A stretch of 64,000 nt of DNA from Nocardioides kongjuensis (GCF_013409625.1 NZ_JACCBF010000001.1:2297001-2361000), one strand, 5' to 3'. Counted from the first letter of the stretch, positions 25,645-34,539 are shown. Notes: generated by a model from the sequence alone, not told the origin. A program made the numbers and translations.

Positions 25645-26984
25645 CGGACACCCCGGATCGCGTCGACGAGGACGTCGATGGCCTCGTCGAGGAGGTCGAA
25701 CGGGATGACCAGTGGCGGCAGCAGCCGGATGACGTTGCCGTAGGTGCCGCACTGGAGCGTGAGGACCCCCTGCTCGTGACAGCGTTCGACGACGGCCTTC
25801 GCGATCGCCGGCGCCGGCTGCGTGGTTCCGGGCTCCACGAGCTCCAGCGCCAGCATCGCGCCGCGCCCGCGGACCTCGCCGACGACCGAGCCGGCGACGA
25901 CCAGCTCCGCGAGGCGAGGAAGGACCCGCTCCTCGATCTCGCGCGCCCGGGCCACCAGGCCCTCGGACTCGATCGCCTCGAGGGCGCCGAGTGCCGCGGC
26001 GCAGGCGACCGGGTTCCCGGCGTACGTGCCGCCGAGGCCGCCGGCCGCCACGGCGTCCATGATCTCGGCGCGACCGGTCACCGCGGCGAGCGGCATCCCT
26101 CCCGCGAGGGCCTTGGCGGTCGTGACCAGGTCGGGGACGACGCCCTCGTGCTCGCACGCGAACATCGCGCCGGTGCGGCCCAGACCGGTCTGGATCTCGT
26201 CGGCCACGAACACGATGCCGTGCTCGGTGGCGAGCTCCTGGACCGCCTTGAGGTAGCCCGGTGGCGGGACGATGAAGCCGCCCTCGCCCTGGATGGGCTC
26301 GACCACGATCGCGGCGACGTTGGTCGCACCGACCTGGATGGTCACGATGTCCTTCAGCGCGGCGAACGCCTCCTCGGCGGCGCGCTCGGGGCCGGACGGC
26401 CATCGGTAGGGATAGGGCGACGGGACCCGGTACACCTCCGGCGCGAGCGGTCCGAAGCCCTGCTTGTACGGCACGTTCTTCGCGGTCATCGCCATCGTCA
26501 GGTTGGTCCGGCCGTGGTAGGCGTGGCCGAGCACGACGACCGCGGGCCGCCCGGTCGCCGTACGCGCGATCTTGATCGCGTTCTCGACGGCCTCGGCACC
26601 CGTGCTGAACAACGCGGTCTTCTTGGCGTGGTCGCCCGGGGTGAGCCGGTTGAGCGCGGCGGCGACGTCGACGAAGCCGTCGTACTCCGTCACGAGGAAG
26701 CAGGTGTGGGTGAACCGCGCGGCCTGCTCGGCGATCCGCCGGGTCACCGCGGGATGGGCAGCACCGACGGACGTGACGGCGATGCCCGAGGCGAGGTCGA
26801 TGATGTGGTTGCCGTCGACGTCGACGAGGATGCCGCCGCCGGCGCGGTCGACGAAGACCGGCATCGTCGTGCCGAGTCCGTTGGCCAGCTCCGCCTTGCG
26901 CTGCGCCTGCCGTTCCAGCGACAGCGGGCCCGGGATGGCCGTGGCGAGGATCCGGCGCTGCTCCGGTTGGGTCGAGGTCGTCAT
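25641..26984 (-). CDS. gabT: 4-aminobutyrate/5-aminovalerate aminotransferase, class III PLP
   Basis: A 447-residue omega-aminotransferase. Class III marks: STGAEAVENAIKIARTATGR (cofactor phosphate region), HAYHGRT, DEIQTGLGRTG, and the PLP Lys291 in TAKALAGGMPLAAV. The overall sequence is GabT-like, moving the terminal amino group of GABA or 5-aminovalerate to 2-oxoglutarate. It is the first gene of a tightly overlapping four-gene operon (aminotransferase, ALDH, CoA-transferase, GcdH), 92 bp downstream of pucR. I could not see a clear Shine-Dalgarno sequence before the ATG at 26984; the upstream region has TTTCGGCATTTCG repeats on the minus strand that may bind the regulator. Confidence 0.93.
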   Translation of the reverse strand: MTTSTQPEQRRILATAIPGPLSLERQAQRKAELANGLGTTMPVFVDRAGGGILVDVDGNHIIDLASGIAVTSVGAAHPAVTRRIAEQAARFTHTCFLVTEYDGFVDVAAALNRLTPGDHAKKTALFSTGAEAVENAIKIARTATGRPAVVVLGHAYHGRTNLTMAMTAKNVPYKQGFGPLAPEVYRVPSPYPYRWPSGPERAAEEAFAALKDIVTIQVGATNVAAIVVEPIQGEGGFIVPPPGYLKAVQELATEHGIVFVADEIQTGLGRTGAMFACEHEGVVPDLVTTAKALAGGMPLAAVTGRAEIMDAVAAGGLGGTYAGNPVACAAALGALEAIESEGLVARAREIEERVLPRLAELVVAGSVVGEVRGRGAMLALELVEPGTTQPAPAIAKAVVERCHEQGVLTLQCGTYGNVIRLLPPLVIPFDLLDEAIDVLVDAIRGVR

Positions 26985-27076
26985 GTGCCCGACCGTAGGA
27001 GGCGCCGATCCCTGCGTCTTGGGACGATCCACACAAGTTGCAGCACGCCTTGGTCGAAATGCCGAAACGATCATCC

Positions 27077-28534
27077 TCAGCCGGTGGCGCCGCGGTCCCG
27101 CAGGGCCAACCAGGTCTCGGCGGCGACGTCCGGGTCGTCGAGGTCGAGGCCGAGCAGCTCGGTGGCCCGCCCGACCCGGTAGCGCAGCGTGTTGCGGTGG
27201 ACCCCGAGCGCAGCGGACGCCGCCTCCCACTGGCCGCGGTGGCGCAGCCAGGCGACCAGCGCGGCGCGGAGGTCAGGCCCCGCGGCCGCGACGAACCCGT
27301 CGACGGCGTGCGCGACTCGCTGGGGTGTCGCACGCGCCGGGGCCACCGAGCCTCCCGGCTCCACCGCGGCCAGGTCGCGCTGCAACCGTGCCCGGACCGC
27401 TCCGGCGTTCTCGACGGCCACCAGTCCGGAGAGCACGGTGGCCGCGGACGAGTCGGCCGCGTCGAGCCGGCGGCGCAGTTCCTCGGCCGTGCCGTGGTCG
27501 TCGGGCAGCAGGAACCAGGCCGCGGTCCGGTCCACGGCGACGCCGAGGGCCGACGGGCACCAGCGCTCCACCACCTGGGCGAGCACCTCGCTGTCCCGGC
27601 CCCGGACGACGAGCAGCGCGACCTCGCGCGTGGGCGCCGGGCAGTCGCTCGCGGCCGCCAGCCGCCGCGCGGCGTCGACCAGGCCGAGGTCGACGAGGAC
27701 GGCGACGCAGCGGCGGGTGGCGGTCAGCGCGGACTCGACCTGCTGGCGCCGTACGGCATCGAGGCTGAGCAGGGCGCCGGCCGTCAGCACGACGCGCCGT
27801 CGCGCGGCGTCGAGCTGGCCGCGCGAGCCCGCCGCGAGGTAGCCCACCACCTGGTTGCCGACGGCCAGCGGGAAGACGGCGGCGACGTGGTCACCGACCG
27901 GGAAGGACGCCGAGGAGTGCACGCCCGCCACGTCGAGCCGGGCGACCTCGGCCTCGAGGACGCGGAGCTCCTCGCCGAGCGAGGGCGGGTGGACCAGGTC
28001 GACCGAGCCGGTGGCGTCGAGCAGCACCGCCCAACCGTCCAGCCAGCGGGCGAGCCGGCTGAGCAGTGACGCCGCCGGGTCGGGGGCGGCGGCCGCCTCG
28101 ACCAGGGCGCGGTGCGCGGACACCACGTCGTTGAGCCGTTCCTCGGTCGAGCGTGACTGCGCCGTCCAGTACGCCCGGGTCACCGTGAGGAAGGGTGTGG
28201 CCGGCGGCACGAGCAGCAGGGCCACGCCCCGGTCCCGGCACGCCTCGAGGAGCACCTCGGGCGGCGTCTGGTGGACCGGGCCGAGGCCGAGGACGAGGGC
28301 ACTCACCTCGGCGGCCCGGACCCGGTCGACGTACGCCCCGACGCCGGCCTCGTCGTCCGGCAGCGCCAGCCCGGTCGTCAGCAGCAGCTCGCCGCCCGTG
28401 AGGTAGGCGCCCGGGTCGAGCAGCTCGCTGATGTGCACCGCCGTGACCTCGGTGCCCGGCGCCCGGAAGCCCGCGGCAGGCACCAGGTGGCTCCCCAGCG
28501 CGGTGCACAGGGAGGCGACGGTGGGTACGGACAT
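27077..28534 (-). CDS. PucR-family transcriptional regulator
   Basis: A 485-residue regulator. The N-terminal ~120 residues (GFRAPGTEVTAVHISELLDPGAYLTGGELLLTTG in layout) are the PucR effector domain; the middle is a GGDEF-like CdaR segment. The C-terminus carries the PucR helix-turn-helix (WEAASAALGVHRNTLRYRVGRA). PucR proteins usually activate purine, GABA or proline catabolic genes. It is encoded on the same strand and just before gabT, so activation of the gab/gcd operon is likely. The start ATG at 28534 follows a weak ribosome binding site. The 221 bp upstream to the terminator at 28756 show nothing else. Confidence 0.92.
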   Translation of the reverse strand: MSVPTVASLCTALGSHLVPAAGFRAPGTEVTAVHISELLDPGAYLTGGELLLTTGLALPDDEAGVGAYVDRVRAAEVSALVLGLGPVHQTPPEVLLEACRDRGVALLLVPPATPFLTVTRAYWTAQSRSTEERLNDVVSAHRALVEAAAAPDPAASLLSRLARWLDGWAVLLDATGSVDLVHPPSLGEELRVLEAEVARLDVAGVHSSASFPVGDHVAAVFPLAVGNQVVGYLAAGSRGQLDAARRRVVLTAGALLSLDAVRRQQVESALTATRRCVAVLVDLGLVDAARRLAAASDCPAPTREVALLVVRGRDSEVLAQVVERWCPSALGVAVDRTAAWFLLPDDHGTAEELRRRLDAADSSAATVLSGLVAVENAGAVRARLQRDLAAVEPGGSVAPARATPQRVAHAVDGFVAAAGPDLRAALVAWLRHRGQWEAASAALGVHRNTLRYRVGRATELLGLDLDDPDVAAETWLALRDRGATG

Positions 28535-28755
28535 GGCGGCCTTCGACGGGGGACGGTGCCGACAGGTTAGTGGGCGTCCGGTGCGGTCGGCAGTGCACCG
28601 ACCCGGCGCGGACGCCAGCGAGCTGCCTGTCGTGCCAGAGGCCGCGAACGCGTCGTCCGCGCCGGAGCGCCTGACCTCGATGGTGCGGGCGTCCCCGCTC
28701 TGGCACAGCGCATGGTCGCGCAGCCGGGAGCCGGACGGGCCAGCTCGCAAGAAGC

Positions 28756-28793
28756 GTCAAGGCCCGGAGATCCGTGGATCTCCGGGCCTTGAC
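28756..28793 (-). terminator. Strong hairpin downstream of tRNA-fMet
   Basis: A perfect 18-bp inverted repeat with a 2-nt loop (GTCAAGGCCCGGAGATCC, GT, then its complement). It lies 5 bp after the 3' end of the tRNA, so it is most simply the tRNA terminator. There is no proper U-tract on the minus side (TTCTT only), which is common for actinobacterial terminators. Confidence 0.75.
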
Positions 28794-28798
28794 CTTTG

Positions 28799-28872
28799 TA
28801 GCGGGGGCAGGATTTGAACCTGCGACCTCTGGGTTATGAGCCCAGCGAGCTACCGAGCTGCTCCACCCCGCG
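28799..28872 (-). tRNA. Initiator tRNA-fMet (CAT anticodon)
   Basis: A 74-nt gene starting CGCGGGGTGGAGCAG. The anticodon loop is CTCATAA with anticodon CAT on a stem of three consecutive G-C pairs (GGG/CCC), the initiator hallmark. Position 1 (C) is unpaired with position 72 (T), the other initiator feature; C1-U72 replaces the E. coli C1-A72. The T arm GGTTCAAATCC is normal. The 3' CCA is not encoded. It stands alone between pucR and a TRIC channel gene and marks the switch from accessory catabolic genes to the conserved block. Confidence 0.97.
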
Positions 28873-28932
28873 TCGGTGAAACCAACGTTAGAGCATGCCC
28901 CCAAACCCCGCCAAATCGGGGGCGATCGACCG

Positions 28933-29550
28933 TCACGAGGACGGCGGTCCCAGGCGCGGAACGGGGGCTCGCCACCCTCGTTGGTCGGCGATCAGCCGCC
29001 ACCCCGTGGTGACCAGGGCGGCCGGGGCGATGATCACTGCGTGGGCGACGCCGAGCTCGGCCCCGGTCGCGGCGATGGCTGCGCCGGCGAGGGCGGGGAT
29101 GGCGTAGAGCTCGCCGTGCCGGAAGATCACGGGGATGCGGCCGGCGAGCAGGTCGCGGATGATGCCGCCACCGACGCCGGTGACCATGCCGAGCGCGGCA
29201 GAGGGGGCGGGGCCCAGGCCGTACTCCTGGGCCTTGAGGGCGCCGGCCACGCAGAACAGGCCGAGGCCGAAGGCGTCGAAGACGTTGATCTCCCGCTCGA
29301 GCCGGCCGACGGCGGGGTGCAGCCAGAAGGTGACCAGGCCGGCGACCACGGGGATCAGCAGGTAGCGCCAGTCGGCGATCGCCGGTGGGGGCACGGCACC
29401 GATCACGACGTCACGGATGACTCCCCCGCCGAGGCCGGTGGCCATCGCCAGCACCACGACCCCGACGATGTCGAGCTGGTTGCGCACGGCGACCAGTCCG
29501 CCGGAGATCGCGAAGACGAAGATCCCGACCAGGTCGAGGGTCAGCAGCAT
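28933..29550 (-). CDS. TRIC cation channel family membrane protein (UPF0126)
   Basis: A 205-residue membrane protein with about six or seven helices arranged as two repeats, each holding the signature GGG-R-D element (GLGGGVIRD near residue 40, GVGGGIIRD near residue 127). The bacterial relatives form trimeric monovalent-cation channels. The start ATG at 29550 lies 18 bp after the stop of the large UPF0182 gene, so it may be cotranscribed with it. The last 20 residues are Pro/Arg rich. Its physiological role in bacteria is unclear. Confidence 0.93.
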   Translation of the reverse strand: MLLTLDLVGIFVFAISGGLVAVRNQLDIVGVVVLAMATGLGGGVIRDVVIGAVPPPAIADWRYLLIPVVAGLVTFWLHPAVGRLEREINVFDAFGLGLFCVAGALKAQEYGLGPAPSAALGMVTGVGGGIIRDLLAGRIPVIFRHGELYAIPALAGAAIAATGAELGVAHAVIIAPAALVTTGWRLIADQRGWRAPVPRLGPPSS

Positions 29551-29568
29551 GCCGCGATGATGCCGCAG

Positions 29569-32526
29569 CTACTGCTTTGGGGTCTCCTCGGCAGCCTTCC
29601 TGTCGCGCTCGTCCGCGAGCTTCACGGCCTTCTCGACCTCGTCCTGGGCGATCTCGAGCTGCTTGGCCCACGTCACGGTGTCCCCCGCGGCCTGGGCCTC
29701 GCTCGCCGCCTTGAACGCGTCGTCGGCCTTCCGCAGAGCCGCCGCGATCTGCTCCTCGAGGGTCCCGCTCGGCTCCTCCGGCGTGCCGGGGGTCTCCGGC
29801 GTGCCCGGCTCGGGCGTCGGTGTCCCGGTCGACGGGTCGACCCCGAACGCGTCCGCCAGCGCGAGCGGCAGCGTCTCGCCGATGCCGACGTTCTCGCCGT
29901 ACTTGACGATGACGTACTGCAGGATCGGGAAGCTGGACGACCCGGTGGTCCGTACGACGTAGATCGGCTCGATGTAGATCAGCCCGCCCTCGACCGGCAG
30001 GGTGAGCAGGTTGCCGTAGCGCGGCGGGGTGTCGCGCTGCACGTTGAGGTCACGCAAGGTGTCGGTGACCTTCTTCTCCTGCTTCATCTCGTTGACGACC
30101 TGGCCGGGTCCCGGCGAGTTCTGGTCGGTCATCTCGAGCAACCGCAGCCTGCCGAAGGAGTCCGCCTTGGTCGCGTCCGAGTTGACCTGCAGGTACGACG
30201 CCACCGTGCCCTTGCGGTACGGGACGAAGACCGAGGTCAGCGACCAGTCGTTGTCGACCGAGTCCGCGGCGCCGGTCGAGTAGAGCCGGTACGGCGGCTG
30301 GAAGACCTGGCGCGAGGCGTTCGGGTCCTCGGGGACCTGCCAGCGGTTGTTGCCCTGATAGAAGTCGCCGGCGTCGGTCACGTGGTAGCGCGCCAGCTGG
30401 TAGCGCTGCACCTTGAACAGGTCCTCGGGGTAGCGGATGTGCTTGAGCAGCTCGTCGTCGATCGCCGACCTCGGCTTCACGGCGCCGGGGAACGTCTTCA
30501 TCCACGTCTTGAGGATCGGGTCGCTCTCGTCCCACTGGTAGAGCGTGACCGTGCCGTCGTAGGCGTCGACCGTGGCCTTGACCGCGGAGCGCATGTAGTT
30601 GATCTCGTCGGTCGGGATCGTCTGCAGGCCGGTGTCCTGCTGCAGCGAGTCGTCGATCATCGCCGCGAACGACTCGCGCTGCGCATTCGGGTAGCGGTCG
30701 GTGGTCGTGTAGCCGTCGAGGATCCACACGATCTTGCCGTCGACCACCGCCGGGTACGGGTCGCCGTCGACGGTCAGCCACGGCGCGACCTTCTCCACCC
30801 GCTCGGTGGGCGTGCGGTTGTAGAGCACCTTCGAGTTGCCGTTGACGCGCCCCGAGAGCAGGAAGTTCGGCTCCCCGAACTTGATCGCGTACATCAGCTG
30901 GTTGAACGTGCTGCCGATCGGGACACCGCCCTTGCCGTCGTACGTCGTGCGCTGCACGTCCGAGGAGCTGCCGGCGTTGGCGAGACCGAGCTCGACACTG
31001 GCGTCCTTGGCGCTGGCCTTGCCGACGATCGAGTACGACGGGCTCAGCTCGCCGTAGTAGAGGCGGGTCTCGAACTTGCTGGTGTCGGTGAGGTCGGTGC
31101 GGCCACTGGTGCCGCTGCCGATGCCCTCGGCCCACACGATCCGGCCGTTGACCTCGTCGCTGGTCGCGACCTGGTTGGCGTACGCCGCGATCAGGCCCTC
31201 GCCGTGGGTGTAGACGGTGTGCAGGTTCGACCAGTTCTGGTCGGAGGCGTCGATGCCGGACTGGTCGAGCTCGCGCGCACCGAGGACGAGCGGCTCGTTC
31301 TTGCCGTTGATCTCGTAGTGGTCGACGTCGAGCACCTTCGGCACCGAGTAGTACGACCGGATCTGCTGGCGCTGCTGGAAGGTGTCGCGCACCTGCTGCG
31401 GGTCGACGACCGGCGCCTCGGTGAGCTGGCCGAGCACGGCCTGGGCGGTGGTGGCGTCCGGGGCCGTCCCGGTGGGCGCTCCGGGGAACGGCTCGGTCGC
31501 GACGTCGCTGAGGCCGTAGGCCTCGCGGGTGGCCTCGATGTTGGCCTTGATGTAGGAGTTCTCCTTGTCGGCCTCCGACGGCTTGACCTGGAAGTTCTGC
31601 ACGATGGCGGGCCAGATCATGCCCAGCAGGACGGCCGACAGGGCGAGCAGCGCGAGGCCGACCGACGGCAGCTGCCAGGTCTTGCGCCACACGTTGAGGA
31701 AGAACAGCACCGCACAGATCAGCGCGACGCCGACCAGGATGTTGCGGGCAGGCAGCATGGCGTTCTCGCCGGCGTAGTTCATGCCGGTGAAGAGCCGGTG
31801 GTCGTCGGCGACGAGGTCGTAGCGGTCGAGGTAGTAGTCGACCGACTTCATCAGCACGAACGCGCCGAGCAGCACCGAGAGCTGGACCTGGGCAGCCGGC
31901 GAGAAGCGGTCGTGAGCGACCTGGAGCCGGATGCCGCCGTACAGGTAGTGGACGATCGCCGTGGCGATCAGCGACACGATGGCGACCGCCATCACGAAGT
32001 CGATGACGAAGTTCCACCACGGCAGGTCGAAGACGTAGAAGCCGATGTCCTTCTTGAAGTAGGCGTCCTTGCTCCCCCACGGCTCCGCGTTGCGCCACAG
32101 CAGGAAGGTGCGCCACTGCCCGATCGCCGACGTGCCGGCGAAGATGCCGACCACCACGCCGACGCCGGCGAGCAGCCAGCCACGGATCGGCGTGACGGCG
32201 TCGCGGTAGCGGTCGACCCCGTCGGGCCCGGCCATCAAGAACAGCGGCCGGAAGCGGAACGCGAGGTACATGTTGAGCGCGACGACGCCGCCCATCACCG
32301 CGCCGAAGGCGAGGAACAGCCCGACCCGGGTCCACAGCAGCTTGCTGAAGACCCCGCCGAAGCCGACCTCCTTGTACCAGAGCCGGTCGGTGTAGAGGCC
32401 CGCGAAGGCGCTGAGCAGGAAGAACCCGACGATGAGCACCACACCGGTGATCACCAGCGCACGGGTACGACGGCCGGTCCGCTCGGGCGCGGGGCGCTCC
32501 GGCTCCTCGTCGAACAGCTCACTCAT
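29569..32526 (-). CDS. UPF0182 family large membrane protein
   Basis: A 985-residue protein matching the actinobacterial UPF0182 family (M. tuberculosis Rv3193c-like) in size and layout. A cytoplasmic N-terminus is followed by about seven TM helices in residues ~20-320, then a long extracytoplasmic domain with conserved WAEGIGSGTSGRTDL-type and LLPVEGGLIYIEP-type segments. The C-terminal ~100 residues are low complexity (Pro/Glu/Gly/Thr) and a charged helix rich in Ala, Glu and Lys, probably coiled coil. Function unknown. It overlaps the PPA1309-type gene by 8 bp and lies in the conserved order UPF0182 - PDZ protease. Confidence 0.93.
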   Translation of the reverse strand: MSELFDEEPERPAPERTGRRTRALVITGVVLIVGFFLLSAFAGLYTDRLWYKEVGFGGVFSKLLWTRVGLFLAFGAVMGGVVALNMYLAFRFRPLFLMAGPDGVDRYRDAVTPIRGWLLAGVGVVVGIFAGTSAIGQWRTFLLWRNAEPWGSKDAYFKKDIGFYVFDLPWWNFVIDFVMAVAIVSLIATAIVHYLYGGIRLQVAHDRFSPAAQVQLSVLLGAFVLMKSVDYYLDRYDLVADDHRLFTGMNYAGENAMLPARNILVGVALICAVLFFLNVWRKTWQLPSVGLALLALSAVLLGMIWPAIVQNFQVKPSEADKENSYIKANIEATREAYGLSDVATEPFPGAPTGTAPDATTAQAVLGQLTEAPVVDPQQVRDTFQQRQQIRSYYSVPKVLDVDHYEINGKNEPLVLGARELDQSGIDASDQNWSNLHTVYTHGEGLIAAYANQVATSDEVNGRIVWAEGIGSGTSGRTDLTDTSKFETRLYYGELSPSYSIVGKASAKDASVELGLANAGSSSDVQRTTYDGKGGVPIGSTFNQLMYAIKFGEPNFLLSGRVNGNSKVLYNRTPTERVEKVAPWLTVDGDPYPAVVDGKIVWILDGYTTTDRYPNAQRESFAAMIDDSLQQDTGLQTIPTDEINYMRSAVKATVDAYDGTVTLYQWDESDPILKTWMKTFPGAVKPRSAIDDELLKHIRYPEDLFKVQRYQLARYHVTDAGDFYQGNNRWQVPEDPNASRQVFQPPYRLYSTGAADSVDNDWSLTSVFVPYRKGTVASYLQVNSDATKADSFGRLRLLEMTDQNSPGPGQVVNEMKQEKKVTDTLRDLNVQRDTPPRYGNLLTLPVEGGLIYIEPIYVVRTTGSSSFPILQYVIVKYGENVGIGETLPLALADAFGVDPSTGTPTPEPGTPETPGTPEEPSGTLEEQIAAALRKADDAFKAASEAQAAGDTVTWAKQLEIAQDEVEKAVKLADERDRKAAEETPKQ

Positions 32527-33079
32527 CGGTCTCGTCCTCCGCGTCGTCGAGCAGGGTGGCGCGCAGCAGCTCGAGGAGCCCCGGCACCAGGTCGTTGCCG
32601 CCCATCACGGCCATGTCCTCGTCCTGGCTGCGCATCCGCAGCGCGCAGTAGCTCGCACCGTGCCGGGTGACGCCCGCGATGATGCGGACCTCCTCGGCAT
32701 CGGGGTGCTCACGGGCGAACTCCGCAGCCGCAGCCGGGTCGTCGGGCACCTGGCCGTCGGCGGCAGGCGGCAGCACGAGTCGCTCCACCACCGCCGCGCA
32801 GCCCGCGACCACAGCGGGCCAGTGGATGCCGGGGAGCACCTCCTCCAGCTGCTGGCCCGCGGGCAGGTCCTCCTGCTCCACGGGGGTCAGCGAGCCCTGC
32901 GCGGCCGGCTCGTCCAGGCCGAGCTGCGCAGCCAGCGCGGGCTCCTGGGCCACCAGCCGCGCGGTGTCGACGAGGGCGTAGAGCCGGGCCGGCTGGTCCC
33001 AGCCCGCCCGGGCGTGGTGCCCCTCGATCTCGAGCACCGCGGCGGCCAGGGCCGGGTCGACGTCCAGCTCGTAGTCCAT
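32519..33079 (-). CDS. PPA1309 family protein, function unknown
   Basis: A 186-residue acidic cytoplasmic protein. It resembles the small family named after Propionibacterium PPA1309, found beside the UPF0182 and PDZ-protease genes in actinobacteria; this supports Propionibacteriales-like ancestry. Visible features: LDVDPALAAAVLEIEGHHARAGWDQPARLYALVDT at the N-terminus, HGASYCALRMRSQDEDMAVMGG-type segment near the end, and a very acidic tail (DDAEDETDE). I place the start at the ATG 33079, since an in-frame upstream extension is arginine-rich junk. The stop overlaps the UPF0182 start by 8 bp. Confidence 0.85.
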   Translation of the reverse strand: MDYELDVDPALAAAVLEIEGHHARAGWDQPARLYALVDTARLVAQEPALAAQLGLDEPAAQGSLTPVEQEDLPAGQQLEEVLPGIHWPAVVAGCAAVVERLVLPPAADGQVPDDPAAAAEFAREHPDAEEVRIIAGVTRHGASYCALRMRSQDEDMAVMGGNDLVPGLLELLRATLLDDAEDETDE

Positions 33080-33108
33080 GGTCCTTGCTCCGTCGTCCGG
33101 TCGGTCCG

Positions 33109-34146
33109 TCAGCAGGTCGGCAGGGCGGCGTCGTGGTCGCCGACCCACTTGTCCAGCGCGAGGCGGGCCTCGTGCATCGTGGTCGCCTTCACGAGGCGCA
33201 GGTCGGGGTGGAGGCCCTTGACGTCGGCGCAGTTGTCCTTCGGCACGAAGAACAGCTTCGCCCCGGCCGCCTCGGCTCCGGCGATCTTCTGCTCGATGCC
33301 GCCGATCGGGCCGACCGTGCCGTCGGGCGCCAGCTCGCCGGTGCCCGCGACGGTCGCGCCGCCGGTCATCGAGCCCGGGGTGAGCGTGTCGTAGATCGCC
33401 AGCGAGAACATCAGGCCGGCGCTCGGGCCCCCGACCTGCGGGTCGACGCGCAGGTTGATCGTGAACGGGAACTCGTAGCCGAGGCCGAGCGAGACACCGA
33501 CGCGCGGCTTCCCGTCGATCTGCTTGGGCTTGATCCGCACGGTCAGCTCGCGCTTGTCGCGCAGGATCCGGAACTCCACGAGCGAGCCGTCGTCGTGCTT
33601 GCGGACCGCGGCGATGATCTGGTCGGCCTTCGTGACCGGCTCGCCGTCGACCTCCTTGAACACGTCGTGGACGAGCAGCTTGTCCTTCGCCGGCCCGTCC
33701 TCGTCGACCATCGCGACCTGCACGGCGGTGGGGACCTTCAGCCCGAGTTCGCTCATCGCCACGGCCTTCGCGACGTCCTGCGAGGTCGTCATCTGGACCG
33801 CGCCCTCGGCCTTCTCGTCGGCCTGCGAGGTCTGGGGCGGGTGCACGACGTCGTACGGGAGGATCGCCTTGTTCGGGTCCAGCCAGCGCGACAGGGCCTC
33901 GCCCAGCGACAGCTTCTGGCCGTAGGACGACGCGACCACGGTCGTGAAGCGCATCTGGCCCTTGTCGTAGTACGCCTCGTGCCCGTCGACCTGCACGACC
34001 TCAGCGTTGTCGGCGTCCTTGCCGAGGATGTCGTACGTCGGACCGGGGCTGTAGGACGCGTACGGAAGCGGCACCACGAGCGCGATGCCGCCCAGGATCA
34101 GCACCAACGGGGCCGCGATGCACGCGGCGATCAGGCGCTGGCTCAT
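33109..34146 (-). CDS. Membrane-anchored PDZ/Lon-like (S16) serine protease
   Basis: A 345-residue protein: an N-terminal membrane anchor (residues ~5-27), a PDZ domain in the middle (~130-210: VDEDGPAKDKLLVHDVF, GSLVEFRILRDK), and a C-terminal Lon-type proteolytic domain. The catalytic dyad is Ser242 (GGPSAGLMF) and Lys287 (GGIEQKIAGA). It has no AAA+ ATPase, so it should work as an ATP-independent extracytoplasmic protease, as in the YlbL and Rv3194c group. The start at ATG 34146 gives a proper anchor. It lies 29 bp upstream of the PPA1309 gene on the same strand. Confidence 0.94.
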   Translation of the reverse strand: MSQRLIAACIAAPLVLILGGIALVVPLPYASYSPGPTYDILGKDADNAEVVQVDGHEAYYDKGQMRFTTVVASSYGQKLSLGEALSRWLDPNKAILPYDVVHPPQTSQADEKAEGAVQMTTSQDVAKAVAMSELGLKVPTAVQVAMVDEDGPAKDKLLVHDVFKEVDGEPVTKADQIIAAVRKHDDGSLVEFRILRDKRELTVRIKPKQIDGKPRVGVSLGLGYEFPFTINLRVDPQVGGPSAGLMFSLAIYDTLTPGSMTGGATVAGTGELAPDGTVGPIGGIEQKIAGAEAAGAKLFFVPKDNCADVKGLHPDLRLVKATTMHEARLALDKWVGDHDAALPTC

Positions 34147-34173
34147 GGCGCCTACCTTGTCAGATGCGTCCAA

Positions 34174-34494
34174 TCAGGATGCGCGCCGGTCGCCCGTGGC
34201 GTCCGGCGCCTCGACCGGAACCTCCGCCGCGGGTGCGTCCCCTGCGTCACCGGCGACCACGGACGGTCGCGCCTGCGACGCGCGCAGGGCCACCCCGGTG
34301 TGCCGTTCCGGCGCTCGCTCGGGCGCGGCGTACCCGGGTCGCGAGCGCTGCTCGCGGGTCAGTGCCTCGCCGAGCCGCCGGGCCGCGGTCTCGCGGTCGA
34401 CCTGGCCCCGGCCCTCACGGCCCCACCACGCGACCCACGCCATCGAGGCGAGGGTGAGCACGGCGGCCGGCAGCAGCCAGAACAGGATCTCCAC
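34174..34494 (-). CDS. Hypothetical single-TM protein
   Basis: A 106-residue protein with one N-terminal hydrophobic helix (ILFWLLPAAVLTLASMAWVAWW, about residues 3-24) followed by a charged, disordered tail rich in Arg, Ala and Pro. GRGQVDRETAARRLGEALTRE is the only well-structured-looking part after the helix. It lies 27 bp upstream of the PDZ protease gene on the same strand and is probably cotranscribed. I do not recognise the family; similar short anchored proteins occur at this place in other actinobacteria. The start ATG is at 34494. Confidence 0.75.
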   Translation of the reverse strand: MEILFWLLPAAVLTLASMAWVAWWGREGRGQVDRETAARRLGEALTREQRSRPGYAAPERAPERHTGVALRASQARPSVVAGDAGDAPAAEVPVEAPDATGDRRAS

Positions 34495-34539
34495 CCCACG
34501 AGGGTAGGTCGGCTCCCCTCGCCGTCCGGTCAGGACACG

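Noticed and set aside
26985..27076. PucR-box-like sequence CCTTGGTCGAAA before gabT
   Set aside because: Only a partial resemblance to the Bacillus PucR box, with no second copy to compare.
28876..32670. Very long open frame on the plus strand opposite the UPF0182 gene
   Set aside because: Its product is low-complexity (Arg, Asp, Gly, Val) with no domain; the minus-strand frame matches a known family. Such shadows are usual at this GC content.
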